Shown here in pieces: positions 21,675-33,543 of a stretch of 64,000 nucleotides of DNA (within the stretch, counting starts at the first letter, position 1; every line of letters starts with the position of its first letter). Location: NCBI GenBank assembly GCA_030789695.1, contig CM061142.1, forward strand, positions 157,142,714 to 157,206,713, given 5' to 3'. This DNA is from Scilla litardierei. Taxonomy: Eukaryota; Streptophyta; Magnoliopsida; Asparagales; Asparagaceae. The notes under the pieces were generated by a model that was given only the letters and a program-made list of their open reading frames with translations, did no database searches and was not told the DNA's origin. The position numbers were made by a program, and so were the translations under genes.

Positions 21675-21980
21675 TTTTCCGCTGCTAAGTACTATAAGAG
21701 TACTAACATTTGATAAAGTGAGGGAGAAATATTGAAAGTTACTCTAGATGGTGATTGGAAACATAGTGACCTTTCCGATTCTAGAGTAACATCTTCAATA
21801 TTTTTCGAAAGTAACTTATCAAATACTTATTTTCCGCTGCTAGTACTATAAGAGTACTATTGTTTGATAAGTGATGGGGGAATATTGAAAGTTGTTCTAG
21901 ATGGTGATTGGAATCATAGAGACCTTTTCGATTCTAGAACAACACCTTCAATATTTTTCGAAAGTAACTTATCAAATATA
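21675..21980 (+). repeat. 155-bp tandem duplication, each copy hairpin-forming
   Basis: Copy 1 is 21675-21829 and copy 2 is 21830-21980, both starting TTTTCCGCTGCT. Each contains arms AATATTGAAAGTT...CTAGA and TCTAG...CTTCAATATT that can pair. The arms differ between copies in a matching way: GTTACTCTAG pairs with CTAGAGTAAC, and GTTGTTCTAG with CTAGAACAAC. Confidence 0.8.
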
Positions 21981-22130
21981 ATATAATTCCAAGTGGGATT
22001 TGAATTTTAGAACTATCCAAATGGGATATTCTATTATCATTTCAAGTGGGAGTTATATTTTAAGAATTTTTTATGCAATGTTTTTGATCGAACCTTCGGT
22101 TTTGTCTTTTTGCAGCATTTTAAAAGTAAA

Positions 22131-23057
22131 ATGTCTTCCGCTTCAAAGAATATCGTCGCTGAGTTAAACAAAGGTGAAAAACTCAACGGCGATAATTACA
22201 AACTTTGGTCCATTAAGATACAATACGTTTTAGAGGAGCAAGAAGTGCTCGAAACTCTAAAGATCGTAATGATTGAACCCGAGTTGGGCACTACGGCCCA
22301 ACACCGAAGAGACAAGGAAGCTTTTGATGCTTGGTCTCGGAAGAATAAGATAGCGCGCATTACGTTATTAAGCAGTATGGCTGATGACATAATGCGCATC
22401 TTCCGAGAACATGACCTAGCCATGGACATATGGTCCAAGCTAGAGGAGAAGTTCGGTGGCACATCGGTGTCAAAACTTCGCGCCTTAACTATAAAGTTCG
22501 ATACATATAAGAAACGTCCAGATCATTCCATGGGGAAACATCTGCGACATATGGCGAACCTTATATCAGAGTTAAAGGACGCAGGTCATGTGCTCACGGA
22601 TGAGCAACAAATCCAAGCAGTCATACGTTCCCTACCAAATGGGTGGGATCAGATGAAGATGCATCTCACTCATAATGAGAGCATCAAGACCTTCAACGAT
22701 GTTTCCAAGCACCTCGAATTAGAGGAAGAGCGGCTTGCGGCTGCCAAGCCAGGTGCAGAAGTGCACATGGTTGCTAGTTCCTCACACGGGGGAAAGAAAC
22801 GTAAAGATCGTTCGAAGTCTTCTAATGAACGTAATAAGCAACCTGAGTCTACCAAGGAACCCAAACATAAGGGTGGACACAAGAAATGGCACAAGAAGAA
22901 AGACTTGAAAAGAATCAAGTGCTTCAAGTGCAACAAGCTCGGTCACTATGCTCGTTCGTGTACGAGTGGAAGTGACGAGGTAACTTGTAATACTAGTTAC
23001 ATATGTGTTTCTAGTTCACTATTTCTTGTGGAATCTAATCCATTTTGGGATAATTGA
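22131..23057 (+). CDS. Copia-2 gag with zinc knuckle
   Basis: The ATG at 22131 is chosen because it gives MSSASKNIVAELNKGEKLNG, the usual start of this gag type; in-frame sequence before it has no other good start. About 308 codons. Residues 20-220 form the copia-type capsid region (LNGDNYKLWSIKIQYVLEEQ; KLEEKFGG; LISELKDAGHVLTDEQQIQAV). A Lys-rich linker leads to a CCHC zinc knuckle CFKCNKLGHYARSC (about 22920-22962). The frame ends in TGA at 23055-23057, just where protease begins in the next frame. It would assemble the particle and package RNA. It is the only intact ORF of this element. Confidence 0.85.
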   Translation: MSSASKNIVAELNKGEKLNGDNYKLWSIKIQYVLEEQEVLETLKIVMIEPELGTTAQHRRDKEAFDAWSRKNKIARITLLSSMADDIMRIFREHDLAMDIWSKLEEKFGGTSVSKLRALTIKFDTYKKRPDHSMGKHLRHMANLISELKDAGHVLTDEQQIQAVIRSLPNGWDQMKMHLTHNESIKTFNDVSKHLELEEERLAAAKPGAEVHMVASSSHGGKKRKDRSKSSNERNKQPESTKEPKHKGGHKKWHKKKDLKRIKCFKCNKLGHYARSCTSGSDEVTCNTSYICVSSSLFLVESNPFWDN

Positions 23058-23280
23058 TTCAGGTGCCACAGACCACATAGCAAAGGACAGACGGTCCTTC
23101 GTGGAGTATCACCGGATACTCAAGGAATGAAGTGGATCAATGTAGGAAACAACACACGTGTTGAAGTGAAAGGCGTTGGGACTCGCAAGCTTGTCTTGGA
23201 CAACGGCCGCACTATCCTACTTCATGATGTTCTCTTCATTCCATATATTCAAAGGAATATTAAAATTGTGGTCAATTTAT
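23053..23280 (+). pseudogene. Copia-2 aspartic protease, broken
   Basis: The active-site block DSGATDHI starts at 23056 in the frame +1 relative to gag. A stop occurs at about 23128, and the domain continues in another frame with WINVGNNTRVEVKGVG and LHDVLFIPYIQRN. After about 23265 the sequence loses similarity (probable deletion or replacement) until 23398. Confidence 0.8.
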
Positions 23281-23397
23281 TGGGTCTTGGTTAATGGTTG
23301 GTTCCTTCATGTTTGTAATATGGACCTATTTTTGTAATAATTCCTTTATTGGTTCTGGGTTATGTATTTAAAGGATTCATTGTAATAAGTACAATGT

Positions 23398-24000
23398 ATG
23401 ATTTCTCATTTCCTTATGACAAATTCTTTGACTAATGAGTCTAATATAATTTGTTGGCACTCAAGGCTTGGTCATATTGGACCAACGCGTATGGATAGAC
23501 TAGCCAAAAGTGGCCTTCTATCCAATGTTTCAAAGGTTGAAATGTCGACCTGCGAACATTGCCTTGAAAGGAAATCTTGTCGCAAGCCGTTTGGAACCGG
23601 CACAAGGGCCAAGGTTCCATTACCGCTTTTCCATTCGGACATATATGGTCCGATGAATGTCAAGACAAGACGCGGGAAGTCCTATTTCATCACTTTTAAT
23701 TGATGATTTCACCCGATTCGGTAATATCTATTTGATATCCCACAAAAGTGAAAGCACTCAACCTGCTTTAAAAACTATATGAGTTTAGTGGAGAATCAAT
23801 TAGATCGCAAGATTAAGGTCATGCGAACCGATAGGGGCGGTGAATATCAATCAACAAGTTTAAAGGAACTTTGTGATGAAAAAGGCATAGTACATCAAGT
23901 AACTATGCCTTATACTCCTCAACAAATTGGTGTTGCAGAAAGGAGGTATAGGACTTTAATGAAAAATGGTCTGTTCAATGATGGCGCAAGCTAACTTGCC
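23398..24000 (+). pseudogene. Copia-2 pre-integrase and integrase core, broken
   Basis: The GAG-pre-integrase zinc-binding block (CWHSRLGHIGPTRMDRLAKS ... CEHCLERK) is followed by the first core Asp in FHSDIYGP and a frameshift near 23700. Frames then resume with MRTDRGGEYQS (second Asp) and QQIGVAERRYRTL (catalytic Glu). The DDE residues are thus present, but the frame is interrupted at about 23703 and 23779. Confidence 0.85.
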
Positions 24001-24558
24001 AATCACCTTCTGGGGTGATGCATTATTGACAACCGTTTTCATTTTAAACCGCGTACCCTCGAAATCAGTTAGCTCCACTCCTTATGAGTTGTGGAACCAA
24101 AGGTCTCCTAACTTAAACATTTTACCTTGAGTTTGTGCATTCAACGCACATATTTCCTCCCATAAGTATGGCAAACTTGGGCCATGGGGAAGGAAATGTA
24201 TCTTTAAACGATACGCATTAAACTCCAAAGGTTATGTTTTTGTTAGTCAGGAAGACAATGGTGTGCTAATTGAGTTTGAGTCGAGGGATGTCACTTTCTT
24301 GGAAAACGAGTTTCCAAGACAGGGCGAGATAAGTCAGGACTTTTTCTCTATTTGAGATTTGTGATCAAGAAGGATTACCTCATTCGAGTGGGAGAATTCT
24401 TGGTGAAAACGAAAATACTTTTCAACCTTCACCAATGGATTATACGAATGACGATTATCCTATTCCATACGGGAATAATGATCCAAGTGGGAGCAATTCT
24501 AACAACATTTCAAGTGGGAGTGATATTAGAATTGATCTAAATTCGAGTCAACAAGGAC
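24001..24558 (+). pseudogene. Copia-2 integrase C-terminus to RT linker, decayed
   Basis: Several readable segments in different frames continue integrase (FWGDALLTTVFILNRVPSKS near 24009; FVSQEDNGVLIEFES near 24240), followed by a low-complexity linker. Stops and shifts prevent a continuous product. Confidence 0.65.
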
Positions 24559-25520
24559 TTGAAGAATCTCAAATATGCCACATCATGCCCTGCAAAAGAC
24601 AAATGGATGGAAGCGATGAAGAAGGAATTGAAATCCATAAAAGTTAACCAAGTCTGGGACTTAGTTAACTCACCCAGAGGACATAGAGCAATTGGGAACA
24701 AATGGGTTCTCGAGATCAAGCATAAGGCTGATGGCTCTATAGATAGATATAAAGCGCGCCTTGTCGCGAAAGGTTTTACGCAACAGGAAGGGATAGACTA
24801 CAAAGAAAACTTCTCACCTGTTGTGCGTTTTACCTTGATTCGCAATGGTAGCTTGCTTATACCTCGAATTACATCAGATGGATGTAAAGACTGCCTTTCT
24901 CAATGGAGAATTGGACGAGGAGATCTATATGGAACAACCAACAGGGTTTGTAAAAGAAGGAAACAAACATAAGGTTTGTAAACTTCGTAAGTCCATATAT
25001 GGTCTTAAATAATCCTCGAGGCAATGGTATATACGATTTCAAGAAGTTGTCTTATCAAATGGATTTTTTCCATGCTTGATGAAGATAACTGAGTATATAT
25101 CAAGAGGATTAAAAGCAAGTATATTATCATGTATCTATATGTAGATAACATTTTAATAGCCAGAAATGACAAGGGCTTTGTAATGAGTATCAAGGCTTGG
25201 CTTTCATCAGTATTTGAGATGAAAGGCATAGGAAAAGCCGCATATATCCTTGGAATTAAGATTTCAAGGAATCGTTCGAAGAAACTTCTTTCTCTTTCAC
25301 AGGAGACTTATATAAAGAAGGTCCTAGAACGATTTAATATGCAGGACTGCAAGTCCATTGATATTCATATAAGCATATGCGATAACTTATATCTGGAATC
25401 GTGTCCAAAGAACCAAAAGGAAAAGGAAATTATGGAAAAAGTTCCATATTCCAGTGCAGTTGATAGTCTTATGTACACTATGGTGTGTACGAGACCGGAC
25501 ATCTGTTTTGCCGTTGGAAA
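24559..25520 (+). pseudogene. Copia-2 reverse transcriptase, broken and active-site altered
   Basis: The N-terminal RT blocks VWDLVNSPRGHRAIGNKWV and RYKARLVAKGFTQQEGIDY are clear. The middle is rearranged, with frames changing near 24840-25130. The active-site box reads YVDN (about 25138-25149) where copia RTs have YVDD, so the second catalytic Asp is replaced. The frame continues through FEMKGIGKAAYILGIKISRN and the downstream RT/RNase H connection to about 25520. Confidence 0.85.
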
Positions 25521-25750
25521 TGGTAAGCTGTTACCAATCCAACCCAGGGCAAGAACACTGGAAAGCGGTTAAGAGGATAATGCAGTATCTTAAAGGAACT
25601 GCAGATTTGCAAAAGACTATGATAAAACCAAGAAGGTAGACATAAGGTACATATCTACGCATGAGACGATAGAGGATCAGCTTACGAAAGCGATCCCCAG
25701 AAATGTGTTTTATAAACACTTATCATCTCAAGGATTGCGTATGGGCTGAG
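25521..25750 (+). pseudogene. Copia-2 RNase H remnant
   Basis: The RNase H entry block VKRIMQYLKGTADL is present. Most of the domain is missing, and the conserved end EDQLTKAIPRNVFYKHLSSQ is found shortly after. An internal deletion of much of RNase H is the simplest reading. Confidence 0.75.
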
Positions 25751-26794
25751 TTGTACCAAATATATATTCCCATGTCTAAGAAATGATCAAAATTAATAAA
25801 AGAATAAGTTCTTTTTCCAACATTGCATATGAATTTCTTAAGAAATGTTTGTGTACATTTTTGAAATCTCAGTTGAATTGTGTGTATGTCGGACAGATTA
25901 AGGTTGGCTCTCTCACATGAGCAACCGCCTTATCTTATCAGATAGATAAGATAGAGATGAGACTAGTTTAAAGTCAAAATCATTAGACGAATGATTTAGA
26001 GTCATGACTTTAACAAGATAGTCGAATGAAAGATCTGCATCATATGGATGCTTACAAAAGATCTGAGATCTGTATCACAAGGATAAAAAGATCTCATTGG
26101 ATTTTATAATCCTATCTGTCTTATGCAGGATGAGAGTCCGGGAATATTTCTTGAGTAGTAAGGGGACTCAAAAGATAGGCACTGTGGTGTCTGATCTTTC
26201 ATCCGTACAACATCATTAAGACATACTCTCCCTGGGAAAGGAGTGATGTTGTAATACGTGTTCATACCACGTATGCATTTCGACCACTGAGTTAGTAGCA
26301 ATAGTGTTTGCTATTATGTGAGACTCAAAGGCCATACGGGTCTTAACTCTTACCCTCAAGGACTCCAATTGGTTCCTTTAGATTTGACGAGATGATCGCT
26401 ATCTTAGCGTGTTACTAATGGGCTATGGTAATTCGGCTCGGCGGGGCACGTTAGAAAAGCGAATCAAGTCAAGATCATAAGGTTCTCAAGAAGAGGAAGA
26501 TTAATTTCATGTTCGCATTTGGACTTTAATGATTCAAAGCTGGCCAGCCAATTGTAATCCAAATGGGATTCAATTGTTGAATATAAAGTATAAGAAATGT
26601 GAAGAAATAATCTAGGGTAAAGCATGCGTTGAACTACTCAACTTTGCACCTTCGAGGTCGTTGTGTATCTCTAACAAGTGCACAACAACAGACTCTACGC
26701 GCATGACGGTCGCACGGTCTATTTCTCGGTATGATAGATGAAAGAACTAAGGGAAAGACGTTCTCTTACAATCCCCTCAAGTGTGAGTGGGAGA
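25751..26794 (+). other. Copia-2 3' untranslated region and polypurine tract
   Basis: About 1 kb without coding signal, ending in GTGAGTGGGAGA (26783-26794), the polypurine tract beside the 3' LTR. Confidence 0.8.
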
Positions 26795-27402
26795 TGTTGG
26801 ATATGGAAGACGTTTGTACACCCTTGTGGGGGATGTACGAGGGAATACGGACCTCGAACGTCGCGCACACTAAATCATGTGCAAAGGGAATCTGTTCCCT
26901 TGCGGAGAGGATCTCTGTATGAGCGGGAAAGTCGCATTATATATGCATAAGTGCATGCGACATATGGCTAATAAAGGGGGAATATCTTAAGCTTATGTTG
27001 TACCATGCATATGGTACAACTTAAGCTTATAATGTGCCATGTATCATGGTACACCTTAATTAAGTTGTTCCAAAGGAACAACTTACCCTAAAATAACTAC
27101 CTTGGGGGCTATAAATAAGACCCAAGGGTAGCCATTTTCCTTACACATTTTGCATGAAATTCATGCATGCATCTTCTTCATAGCGAAGCTCTGCAGAAAT
27201 ATTTCCTCTCCCTCCATCCAAGTTCTTAATCTAAAATAGAGATTTAGATTGTGGGATTAGTAGCCTTACTCCGTTCGTGAGTAGACTCGATCCGTCGTGG
27301 CGAATCCGAAGGCGAAGTTCGTAGACTACCGTGCCGCGTACGCAAGCGCAAGTCTAAACTTCATGTTATCGATCCTAACTCTGTTTTGGACAGGATCCTA
27401 TA
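26795..27402 (+). repeat. Copia-2 3' LTR
   Basis: Differs from the 5' LTR only at one site near its 3' end (GCGCAAG versus GCGTAAG) and two in the last five bases. The short ORF across it is not a gene. Confidence 0.95.
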
Positions 27403-27407
27403 TAGAC

Positions 27408-28324
27408 ACCATGGTTCAGGGGATTCACTTCAAGCTCGACGCTACTTGCTTAGGATCCATTCTTAGGATTCCTTCTTCCAGAACCCTACCATCTGATATC
27501 TCCTTATCTTTTGTTGCTGAGCTCGATCAGAATGTCCTCCAGGACATGTTTTCTAGGGTTCCTCCATTCCTCTCCTCGAGCGTCAAGGCGTCCATGTTTT
27601 CTGCTAGAGGTTGGGCTATCCACTTAGTGGTTAAGTCCAACATCTTGCCAAAATATGGCTCCTTTGATCAGCCCTCTCAAGAGATTCTCAGATGCATGTA
27701 TGCTATTTTCGATGGCATGTCCATCAATTAGGTCGGGGTCCTTCTAGATCGTATGGACCGTGTTAAGATTACCTCCTCTTCCCCTCATATTCCATATGGA
27801 GGAATTCTCACACGTGTTTTTCGCCACTTTTGCATAGACTTGACCCGCTATGATCCTCACATGCCTCTTGGTCCTCTTCTCGATACGGCTACAAAGTTGA
27901 AGTCCGCTTCGACTCTTCAGTCTGCATCTAAGAAGAGGCAATCATCTTCCGGCCCATCTTCATATACAGTTCATCATGTTGTTGACTCATCAGCCCCATC
28001 TTCATCTGCTCCACCTTCCATCGATCCCTTCTTTGTCATGCTTGACAAGAAGATTTCTGCAGTTATTGAGCTATTCTACCTTTCATTTCTTCAGAGGGGC
28101 ACTCCTTTTCTTGACCACATTCAGGAGTTTGTTCCTCATGTTCAGCCCCATCAACCCTATGTCCCAGAGCCTGCTGCTCCTGTTTCTTCAAAGATTCCTA
28201 CCACTTCAGCTACTCTGAGCCTAATGCTTCTCAGGCTCCTCGGGGTGATGATGCTGGTGATGATGATGCTTCTGGTTCTGGTTCTTCCAGTGATGATGTG
28301 GATGTCGAGGATTTTTCATGTTGA
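27408..28324 (+). pseudogene. Sirevirus env-position ORF, 3' part
   Basis: The frame continues from 19377 once copia-2 is removed: TMVQGIHFKLDATCLGSILR follows the FYAN block, as in the plant putative transposon protein family. There is an in-frame stop at 27729-27731, after which the same frame stays open (MPLGPLLDTATKLKSAS; a Ser/Pro-rich stretch). A shift near 28190 leads to an acidic Asp/Ser/Gly tail and a stop at 28322-28324. No transmembrane segment is convincing; the hydrophobic run seen in the unshifted frame is the Asp-rich tail misread. Confidence 0.6.
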
Positions 28325-28528
28325 CATGAATACTCCTGCGGGTCTGCAGCTGCTGTTGATTGATGCTGCTACATGGATTCAGAGACACTCACCGTAGGAT
28401 CTAGATTTATTTGTTTAGGGTTGTGTCTGTTTGTGTGATCATCTGTTGATGATTTTGATGATGATGATGATGTATTTTGTTGATGATGTTATGTTATGGA
28501 GTGATGGATACATTTTTGCTCATGGAGA
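28325..28528 (+). other. Sirevirus sequence after env-position ORF
   Basis: GATGAT-rich non-coding stretch up to the first Helitron-like terminus. It probably continued directly into 42171 before the Helitron insertions. Confidence 0.45.
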
Positions 28529-31500
28529 TATCTCATAACCCGTGCCCATAGGGCACAGCTCATTTAAGATATTTCCCCCTCAAAAGCATAGTTCCCCCAA
28601 AATTAAAACACGATTGTTAGTGAAAAAATCAAATTTCGAGTTGTTAGTGAAAAATAATCTTATCCCCCCAATTGTAAGTGAAAAATCAAATTTAGAAGCT
28701 TGAAGTTGTTAAGGCGATCAAATATAAGTAAACGGAATAGGATTTAATAATTTTTTTAAGATATCGTACTCATGTTGTGGGCAAACACTATGCTTGAATA
28801 TATTTCACCCATATTGGATTGGATATCTAGTGCATGAGCATATGCAGCGCCAGAGGTAAGGGACATAAGCCCAATCATCTGTAAATGTACGTAAGACAAA
28901 TGTCGACTATGATATAAAGGAATGATGATTGTTTTTCTTTATATTGCAGACATAGGATTAAAGATCTACAACTTATATTTTATTTTCGTTTGTTTCTTTT
29001 ATGAGTTTACTATAGTCACAAGGTGATTTTCTAAAAACATAGAAACAACTTGACCATTATTCTCAATCACAAAAATTATGCAGAACTATACAGTTCTCTT
29101 TTTTTTTCCTATTTTACGAAAACATAATGTATCATGTTGATAAATGAAGTTTTTCTAGCCATGTTAGGACCTAGCAAACCAAAGCATTCCACAGACTCTC
29201 TAACTGAGTCAGAGATAACCCTCTAACTGACTCACCACCAGAGCTGTGGATCTCGATCGACCTAGTGTGTACATGAATAAAGTCCTGACTATTAAGAGTA
29301 GTGGGAAACCAAACGTGAACTTATCATATCTAAAAGGTCACCGGGGAGAGTAAGTCTACCAAAAGCAATCTTAGCAGGCACAAAGAAACACATATATCTT
29401 GAAATAATCTTCCAAATGTGCAGCATTCAAACTCCATAAAATGGAGAAAAATGATGTGATAAAAATGATTGTTAATCCAAATTTCATATTTAGAAACTTC
29501 CAAAAGAAAAAAGGTACATGCATCTATCTTGCATTCCCAAAAAATGCACCTCCATCCTGAATACATTTTTTACATTTAGAGAATAGCATTCCATGTTAAT
29601 AAAATATGTCAAGTGCAAAGGTAAAATACAATATTTTCTCTGATATAGACTTCCTAGAATGATTATAGTAAAGCATAATGGGAATGTGAATCTTTTTCTT
29701 TAAAAGCTTCACTGGAGATAATGTTCTATTAGCGTACTAAAAACATTGCATATCCAATTAAACAAATTCCTCAAAAGGGCAAAATTTACTTACATTAACA
29801 AACCACTTTTTGATTCCATCATGTATAACAAAACGATGGATGGTTTCACTGATTTGAATCCAATTTCACCGGTACTGGATTGTTAAATTAAGCCATCTCC
29901 CAACCACCTACATGTTGAATAGGTTACCATTTAGATTTCATAGAACTGGAGACTGGAAATATCACAATATAATCAAAATGTGTTAGGTTTTGCTTACCAT
30001 TGAATAACACCAACTCCTTGTTGCTCTTCGCCTACATCTTTCAGGTACTCATTGACTTGTCGCAAAACTCTCGGCACAACATATTGTCCGGTGCAATAAC
30101 AATATATCATAACAAACTTTGTCCAATAGCAACATAAATTATCAAAATTCGCAACAGACAGCATCAGACTTTTAGAAACTAAAAAGCTTCTATGGAGAAG
30201 TATGTTCCCTAATCCTCCGGTGATTAGTATGGAGACCATAAAATTAATGCGCACAACAATAGCATGAATGCATGATTAGTATGAAGAGAAAGGACAATCA
30301 CACATAATGTAACATATAACTGAATATTAGTACCATGTATTTAATACATTATTGATCTTGACTAAGACCAATGGTAGTCTCTGTAATACAAAGTGCAGTT
30401 ACCCATACTTAACGCCCCCAACTATCAATTTATTTATATGAATTAGACTCACATATACCATTATAGTTTTAGTTGTAGTGCATACCAATCTTTCATTTAT
30501 ATATTTCTAATTACATTACATGGGTACATCCTTCATCCACCCCATCCTGTCTCCATCTGGCAGTTGTAGTACATAGCAGCCACTGGCAAGCCGAGATTGT
30601 AGAGCACTGTAAAGTCCATAGTGTTGAAGTTTCGTCGCCAACCAGGAGAGTAGATAATCTTCCGATTTGCTGGAAGAGAACAATGATGAAGGGGTGGAGT
30701 GATGGCCAGGGATTCTCATAGCACATCACATATTGCTCTGAGTGTAATTCAAGGAGTGAGTTTCATCTATGGACCAACCTGTAGTGCAATATTGTTAAAT
30801 CATCACCAGTTCTCAGAAAAATTGATTCTCTTCGTTTGTAGTGCAATATTGTTAAATTTTATGAGAAATTGATTCTCTTCATACTAATCAGTTGAACAAT
30901 CAGAATTCATAAAAAGGAATCGAAAAGGGAATCGAAAAAACAATCCACAATCACTGAGTTCCTCTTCCCTCTTTTTCTGAAATTTGATTTCAACAATCAA
31001 AAATCAAAATAATAAAAAAAATCAAAAATCACTGAGTTCAACAATCAAAAATCACAACTTTAACTTGAAACCGAAAAAAGGAAACGAAAAATAAAGTACC
31101 AAGATCATTCTCTGAGTTATAGTAGCGCAGATGATCATCCCGGTCCTCATCAGCACACCAAGCAAAGATGTTTAAATTAAAAGAGCTCTTGATATATACT
31201 ACATGTGATCTATGTTTTGAACAGCGAAGGGGGTGGGTTTTTTCCGTTAAGAGAGGGGCCGGTGAGGCAGGGTTTACGGTTTGAGAGGGCATCCATGTGA
31301 GCATCCATCGAGGTTCTTGATTTTTGCAGTCTTCCTATCATCACGTTGAAGAAAAGATAAATGTTATGGGATTTAAGTAATTAATTTATTGCAAGCTATG
31401 TTTGATACCAATGGGAAATGTAGGAGACGACTTCGCCGGTGAACAAAGGAAACTGGCCCTTCTCCGGTTGCCGATCTAGGGCAGCTCCTCCTGCCCCCTC

Positions 31501-31713
31501 CGCCATCCGACCTCGGAAAAATGCCAATTTGAGCCATGGTAATCTAGTTTGGGGGGAGGTGATCCAGGGTAGCTCCTCATGCCGCCTTCGACATCCGACC
31601 TCGAAAAAACCCCTTAATCGATGTGTTCAGGGATGTTTAAATGATCGACTGACCGTTTGGGGGAGGTCAGCTGAGGTTTTTAGGGGAGAAGGGAGGGAGG
31701 GAGGGAAGGGGGG

Positions 31714-31746
<33 letters not shown>

Positions 31747-32060
31747 GTGGAAACAGAGTGTTTTCGGCGTAACTTCGAGCTATAGGTGGGTGGTAGCGTT
31801 TATTCCTTCTCGGCACGCGCTTTGAGGACACAGAGAGTGTTTCCCCTTCGACACGCTTATTTAGGCATGCTCATTGATGCTTCGGTTTCCCCACACATTT
31901 CCTTTGTAGTTTTTCCATCCAAAATTTTTTATAAAACCTCATCCCAACCGTTCATTTCCAAAGATTTAATCCAAACCGTCTTTATATCAACCCCGTTGTC
32001 CTAGTCAGCTTGTCCTAATCAGCCCTAGAATTCAAAAAACACTGTCAAATGTATAATAGA
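28529..32060 (-). mobile_element. Helitron-like element A, 3.5 kb
   Basis: Minus orientation. The 5' end is TCTATTATACATTTGACA at 32060 downward, preceded by A. The 3' end has the hairpin GTGCCCATAGGGCAC (28542-28556) followed by GGGTTATGA. The terminal CTAG is not conserved (GATA instead), so the left boundary is approximate. The interior has no helicase. It holds AT-rich unclassified sequence, a GA microsatellite (31716-31744) and exon-like stretches near 30003-30110 and 30520-30720 on the minus strand. Confidence 0.55.
29994..30254 (-). other. Exon-like segment inside Helitron A
   Basis: The minus strand reads a Val/Glu/Gln-rich stretch (VPRVLRQVNEYLKDVGEEQQ) that ends at a good splice donor, CAATG|GTAAGC. 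The composition differs from the AT-rich surroundings. I do not recognise the gene. It may be a captured host exon or chance. Confidence 0.3.
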
Positions 32061-32064
32061 TATA

Positions 32065-32353
32065 CTAGTCATAACTTGTGCACATGTGCACGTGGACTGG
32101 GCAAAATGGTCGGAAAGGGGGGAAAAATAAAAAGTGTGGGTGGGTGTGTGGGGAGGGTCCAGGGGCAAAAATGCAAAATCGGGGTTGTGTGCGGTGAGCA
32201 ATTCTGAGTTTTTGGTGGTTGTGTGCGGTGAGCAATTCTCTCTTATCTCCCTCAAAATCTCATCTCTTATCCAATTTCTCTTGTCCAAATTCTCTTATCC
32301 AATAACCCATGATAACATCCCTGTTTTCTTATATTTACACACACGCGCACACA
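32065..32353 (-). mobile_element. Helitron-like fragment A2
   Basis: The 3' terminus has the hairpin GTGCACATGTGCAC (32078-32091), then AAGTTATGA and CTAG (32065-32068) followed by T on the minus strand. Its 5' end is not recognisable, so it is probably truncated by element B. Confidence 0.5.
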
Positions 32354-32745
32354 CTAGTCATACCCCGTGTCTGTATGACACGGTTCAGTTAAGATATTCC
32401 CCTATCAAAAGCGTTATTTTTAGTGTGACCACAAAAGTGGGTGGTTATCATAATGCAATGGTTTTGGATAATGTTATCTTAAAGTAGGTGGTTATATCAA
32501 AGTGGGCGGTTATTCCCAATTTATAAATTAAGATTATGTGTGCACATGGTTTATGATAATTGAGAGGTGGTTGGCTATATCAACGTTTTTCGATAATGGC
32601 ACTCCATAATGCCAATTTTAAGCTGCTGGATAATGGCAATCCATAATGCCAATGGGTTATCTAAACTTTATTTAATATGCAATTTATTTATGTAAATGGT
32701 TACATTAAACTCTTGGTAAATGTCTTAGTCATCAAGCACAGTCAG

Positions 32746-33484
32746 TGTTGAGTCATTGGACCGGCACTGGAGGAGGCTCGATCGAAGAATGGTCAAGGCC
32801 TATCAGGCCCACCAGAGAAGCCCGATATCAGACCTAGTCAAAGCCCAAATGTCCAGTCGACCGTTGGGTCCGTCTCACGCGAACGTGGGATTAAAGGCCG
32901 GCTCGAAAATCCCAGGGACGTGGGAAACGTTTTACTCCCATTAATGACAGAGGATCGTGGCCCCAATATAGGCAGCCGTTATCTCCCTAACGTCTCTAAG
33001 AGGACCCCCGAACCCCTATAAATAGGAGGATGTGTTCCATCTTCAAGGTACGAGTGCTAATACATAAAACTCTATCTTCTTATTTCACCTTTTCCATATT
33101 CGAGCTTGCGTCGTTCGTCTAGGGACGAACCTCAGTGGGTAGATCTCTACTACACCAAGCTCATTCTCTACCTTAAGTTCCTCACTAACTTAAGCATCAG
33201 AGGGGATTTGGGTCAGAACATAGATCCGACCCCCTTAACGACTCTCTGTGGTGCAGACCGACGATCACCATCCAACGCAAAGGTCGATATCAAGCTTTTC
33301 AACCTCGAACGACCAACCCGACGATCATTCTTAGGTCGATCAACAGTCGTACCATCATCAACTACCAACTACCGACCCCGGTTCACCCTATCGGGGTCCC
33401 ACTTTGAAGGCTGACTAGGCTCCAGCTCAGCATCGCGAGTCCCTGTCAGCTGGACAACTGTGCCGGTCAATTTTGGCCTTAACA
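32746..33484 (+). repeat. Tat element 5' LTR
   Basis: TGTTGAGTCATTGG to GGCCTTAACA. TATA box CTATAAATAGG at 33016-33026. Confidence 0.93.
33016..33026 (+). promoter_or_regulatory. Tat element 5' LTR TATA box
   Basis: CTATAAATAGG, conserved in the 3' LTR at 39917-39927. Confidence 0.65.
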
Positions 33485-33543
33485 ATTTGGCACCGTCTGT
33501 GGGAAAGTTAACCAGCTTGTCATCCCAGAGCCATTCAGAAGCT

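Larger units (their letters stand above)
19378..27402 (+). mobile_element. Copia-2: young but defective Ty1/copia retrotransposon
   Basis: This 8025-bp element has 608-bp LTRs (19378-19985 and 26795-27402) that differ at only three positions, all transitions. A perfect 5-bp TSD TAGAC lies at 19373-19377 and 27403-27407. The primer site is TGGTATCAGAGCC at 19987-19999 and the polypurine tract GTGAGTGGGAGA at 26783-26794. Gag, PR, INT, RT and RNase H domains follow in copia order, with several stops, shifts and deletions. Removing the element and one TSD copy restores the host env-position frame across the junction. Confidence 0.96.

Noticed and set aside
28200..28300. Hydrophobic transmembrane-like Leu/Met/Val run
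   Set aside because: An out-of-frame reading of GATGAT-rich sequence; the proper frame gives an acidic tail.
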